Below the pieces are notes generated by a model that saw nothing but the letters and a program-made list of their open reading frames with translations, was not told where the DNA came from and ran no database searches. Below are positions 62,139 through 64,000 of a stretch of 64,000 nucleotides of DNA, piece after piece. This DNA is from Fodinibius salsisoli. GTDB lineage: Bacteria; Bacteroidota; Rhodothermia; Balneolales; Balneolaceae. Each line of letters begins with the position of its first letter. The first letter of the stretch is position 1. The stretch spans positions 1-64,000 of the forward strand of contig NZ_JAGGJA010000007.1 in assembly GCF_026229185.1 (NCBI RefSeq). Reading direction: 5' to 3'. A program made the translations under genes and the position numbers.

Positions 62139-63341
62139 ATGCAGCTTTGTTTTTTTGAAGGTCATCAGCACACAAACTTCCATCCACTTACCCTTAGCCG
62201 ACCGCTTGATGATTTACGAATCGGTATTTTTACGCTGGCAGAAAAGTGGAAACAGGCTTTACAAATTCAATCTTTTGCCCGTACAGTCCGCCCCAACCTA
62301 AGGGGCGTATTTAACCCTGGCACGATAGATCCACAGCAAGCTTGCTTATGGATTAATCCCCGGTACCTGCCCTCCGATGAACTTATTCAGGAGGTCAAAA
62401 ACCTAAATGAAGGAACGTGTCTGCAGTCAGATTCAGTGACTATTGCTGCCAAGGTGGATGGATCCACTTCCCAACAATGGCTACAACAGGGCGAGCCTAA
62501 CTTTAACACTTTGCTGGTTGTACAGAGCCAGCCTTTTCATTGTCTAAAGCATTTGTGGGATCTGTTTCAACTGAATGGGGAGGAAATTGAACGTGATTTC
62601 CAGAAAATTCCAGCCACAGATCAAACAGAGGCGACGATCTCTCAGAATGCTACCTTTGAAAACCACGATCAGGTTACGGTCGAGGCCGGGGCTCAAATAG
62701 AATCCAAATGTGTATTAGATGCTCGGGAAGGCCCCATTTACATTGGAAAAGATGCAACCGTAATGGCTGGATCTATACTGCGCGGCCCCATTGCTGTCTG
62801 TGAAGGAGCCATTGTTAAGACAGGAGCAAAAATTTATAGTGATACCACTATCGGTCCCGTTTGTAAAGTGGGGGGCGAAGTGGCCAACACTGTTTTCCAC
62901 TCCTATTCAAATAAAGCCCACCACGGATATATTGGCAATTCTGTGGTGGGACAGTGGTGTAACTTTGGAGCTGGCACCACCGTTTCAAACCTAAAAACCA
63001 ATTATAGTACCGTGCGGGTCCCAAACTGGGAGTCCGGTGAAGAAAAAGACAGCAATCAGCAGTTTGTGGGCATCATGATGGGCGACCACTCCAAAACTGC
63101 TATCAACTCGGTCATCAACTCTGGCACAGTGACGGGCGTGAGTGCCAACATCTTATCACGCGATTTTCCTCCCAAGTTGATCCATTCCTTCAGCTGGGTG
63201 GGCTCCAATGTCATCCAGCCCTACAAGCTCGATAAGGCACTGGAAACTATGAAAATAATGATGTCTCGACGTGATGTGAAACTTTCAGAAGCTTATAAAA
63301 GCATGATGAGCCAGATATTTGAAGATCGCCCTTCCGGTTAA
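62139..63341 (+). CDS. GlmU-like sugar nucleotidyltransferase homologue (left-handed beta-helix)
   Basis: The 400-residue protein resembles the Bacteroidota family of putative sugar nucleotidyltransferases related to GlmU: start CFFEGHQHTNFHPLTLSRPL, and a C-terminal hexapeptide beta-helix at about 180-390 with IGKDATVMAGSILRG, GAKIYSDTTIGPVCKVGGEV and the GYIGNSVVGQWCNFGAGTTV acyl-transferase-like turns. The usual GlmU N-terminal motif LAAGxGTRM is missing. Its place beside glmS suggests UDP-GlcNAc or related sugar metabolism; the exact reaction is not known. Confidence 0.85.
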   Translation: MQLCFFEGHQHTNFHPLTLSRPLDDLRIGIFTLAEKWKQALQIQSFARTVRPNLRGVFNPGTIDPQQACLWINPRYLPSDELIQEVKNLNEGTCLQSDSVTIAAKVDGSTSQQWLQQGEPNFNTLLVVQSQPFHCLKHLWDLFQLNGEEIERDFQKIPATDQTEATISQNATFENHDQVTVEAGAQIESKCVLDAREGPIYIGKDATVMAGSILRGPIAVCEGAIVKTGAKIYSDTTIGPVCKVGGEVANTVFHSYSNKAHHGYIGNSVVGQWCNFGAGTTVSNLKTNYSTVRVPNWESGEEKDSNQQFVGIMMGDHSKTAINSVINSGTVTGVSANILSRDFPPKLIHSFSWVGSNVIQPYKLDKALETMKIMMSRRDVKLSEAYKSMMSQIFEDRPSG

Positions 63342-63572
63342 TCAACGCTCTCAGAGGCGAATTATCCTCCTTCAACCAATATATTCGGGACTTATTTTTA
63401 TCAAAAAGTGAGAAATAAAATAACAAATAGGTTTTCTCCTAAAATAGCGCTACCTTAGTACGTTATATTTAATTACCCACCTACTAAGTATATTTTTTTG
63501 AAAAGACGCGTTAATTCAACTCCTTTCATCAAATGTAGCCCATAGGTGTACACAAAGTTAATGTTATATTTT

Positions 63573-63788
63573 ATGAAACAAGGAAAAATAAAATTTTTCG
63601 ACACTAAAAAAGGATTTGGATTTATCGCACCCGACGACGGTGGCGACGACGTCTTCGTCCACAGGAATAATGTTGAGAACCTGGATTATAACCAGGGATT
63701 AGAAGATGATGAAGCTGTAGAGTTTGAAGTTGAAGAAACTCCTAAAGGCTTAAGTGCTGTTAACGTAACAAGCTTGGACTATAAATAG
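63573..63788 (+). CDS. Cold-shock-domain protein (CspA family)
   Basis: I choose the ATG at 63573 (71 residues) because MKQGKIKFFDTKKGFGFIAP is the usual family start; an ATG at 63546 would add nine residues. RNA-binding motifs RNP1 (KGFGFI) and RNP2 (VFVHRNN) are intact. Such proteins melt RNA structure and may act in cold adaptation or normal growth. The 231-base region upstream holds no other gene; a long leader is common for csp genes. A strong terminator follows. Confidence 0.94.
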   Translation: MKQGKIKFFDTKKGFGFIAPDDGGDDVFVHRNNVENLDYNQGLEDDEAVEFEVEETPKGLSAVNVTSLDYK

Positions 63789-63812
63789 TAGTAAGCTTTT
63801 TAGTTACTTTAC

Positions 63813-63837
63813 AAGTCCGCTTCTTTCGGAGCGGACT
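63813..63837 (+). terminator. Terminator after the cold-shock gene
   Basis: Stem AAGTCCGCT/AGCGGACTT with a 7-base loop and a run of seven T, 24 bases beyond the stop. Confidence 0.88.
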
Positions 63838-63880
63838 TTTTTTGTTGGTTGACTATTTTATCTGTAGATCAAAATTATGT

Positions 63881-63911
63881 TTCAAATTAGTTTATAAAAA
63901 CCCTATATTTG
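63881..63911 (+). promoter_or_regulatory. Promoter of tRNA-Leu(CAG)
   Basis: TATATTTG at 63904-63911 is a perfect -7 box; the -33 triplet 20 bases upstream is TTC. The start would be near 63918, inside a short hairpin CCGCT/AGCGG that precedes the tRNA. Confidence 0.5.
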
Positions 63912-63941
63912 GAACCGCTAATTAAAAGCGGATTATTTTAT

Positions 63942-64000
63942 GCCCAAGTGGCGGAACTGGTAGACGCGCTAGCTTCAGGAGCTAGTGGGATTTTATCCCG
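63942..64000 (+). tRNA. tRNA-Leu(CAG), 5' part (cut by window edge)
   Basis: Acceptor 5' strand GCCCAAG, D-arm GCGG with GGTAGAC, anticodon stem CTAGC/GCTAG around TTCAGGA (anticodon CAG) and the start of a long variable arm. The T-arm and 3' acceptor lie beyond the window. Confidence 0.9.

Overview
The window looks like a chromosomal segment of a Bacteroidota/Balneolota-type bacterium (my best guess is a Balneolales relative such as Fodinibius or Gracilimonas; inferred from content, not from any search). Reasons: outer-membrane TonB receptors paired with DUF4249 lipoproteins, a Bacteroidota-style GlmU-like protein beside glmS, DUF4834 and DUF5117-type zinc protease genes, few Shine-Dalgarno sites, and promoters of the TTG-N20-TAnnTTTG kind, several with a spacer of exactly 20 bases. 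An NhaC antiporter and many acidic proteins fit a saline habitat. I see no phage, integron, insertion sequence or CRISPR array.

Layout. 1-3.6 kb (minus strand): start of tuf with its upstream tRNA cluster Thr-Tyr-Gly-Thr, then the operon queA-ispD-ispF-dedA. 3.7-10.7 kb (plus): a degenerate tRNA-Ser(CGA), small envelope proteins, rsfS, a 2-hydroxyacid dehydrogenase and a 1299-residue NtrY-like sensor kinase. 11.8-16.2 kb: a MATE exporter, then a tight three-gene cassette of type III polyketide synthase, methyltransferase and FAD monooxygenase, which resembles the srsABC phenolic-lipid pathway. 16.2-24.5 kb (minus): a GAF/HisKA_2 kinase, acnA, and a TonB receptor with two tandem lipoproteins. 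24.7-34 kb (plus): rplM-rpsI, rpsB-tsf, pyrH-frr, smc, and a long-form ispH with a structured leader. 34-39 kb (minus): ybbR-like, dciA, recF, eno and an outer-membrane barrel protein.

39.3-45 kb (plus): prmC, then a 398-base gap with three perfect DnaA boxes (likely oriC), dnaA, folB-folK-deoxynucleoside kinase, DUF4834, a TPR protein and tRNA-Leu(GAG). 45-50 kb: a YbaK-type deacylase, a lone receiver, nhaC, a decayed second nhaC 3' end, and a secreted protein with a strikingly basic tail. 50-56 kb: WbqC-like protein, a second TonB receptor/DUF4249 pair, a class V aminotransferase and an NlpE/META lipoprotein. 56-64 kb: zinc metalloprotease, PmtA-like methyltransferase, small four-helix membrane protein, glmS divergent from a GlmU-like gene, a cold-shock protein and the start of tRNA-Leu(CAG).

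Working together: IspD, IspF and IspH belong to the MEP isoprenoid pathway; S2, EF-Ts, PyrH and Frr form the usual translation cluster; DnaA, DciA, RecF and SMC lie within about 13 kb of the putative origin. The most distinctive items are the polyketide cassette, the nhaC remnant, the ispH and rpsB leaders and the basic secreted protein.
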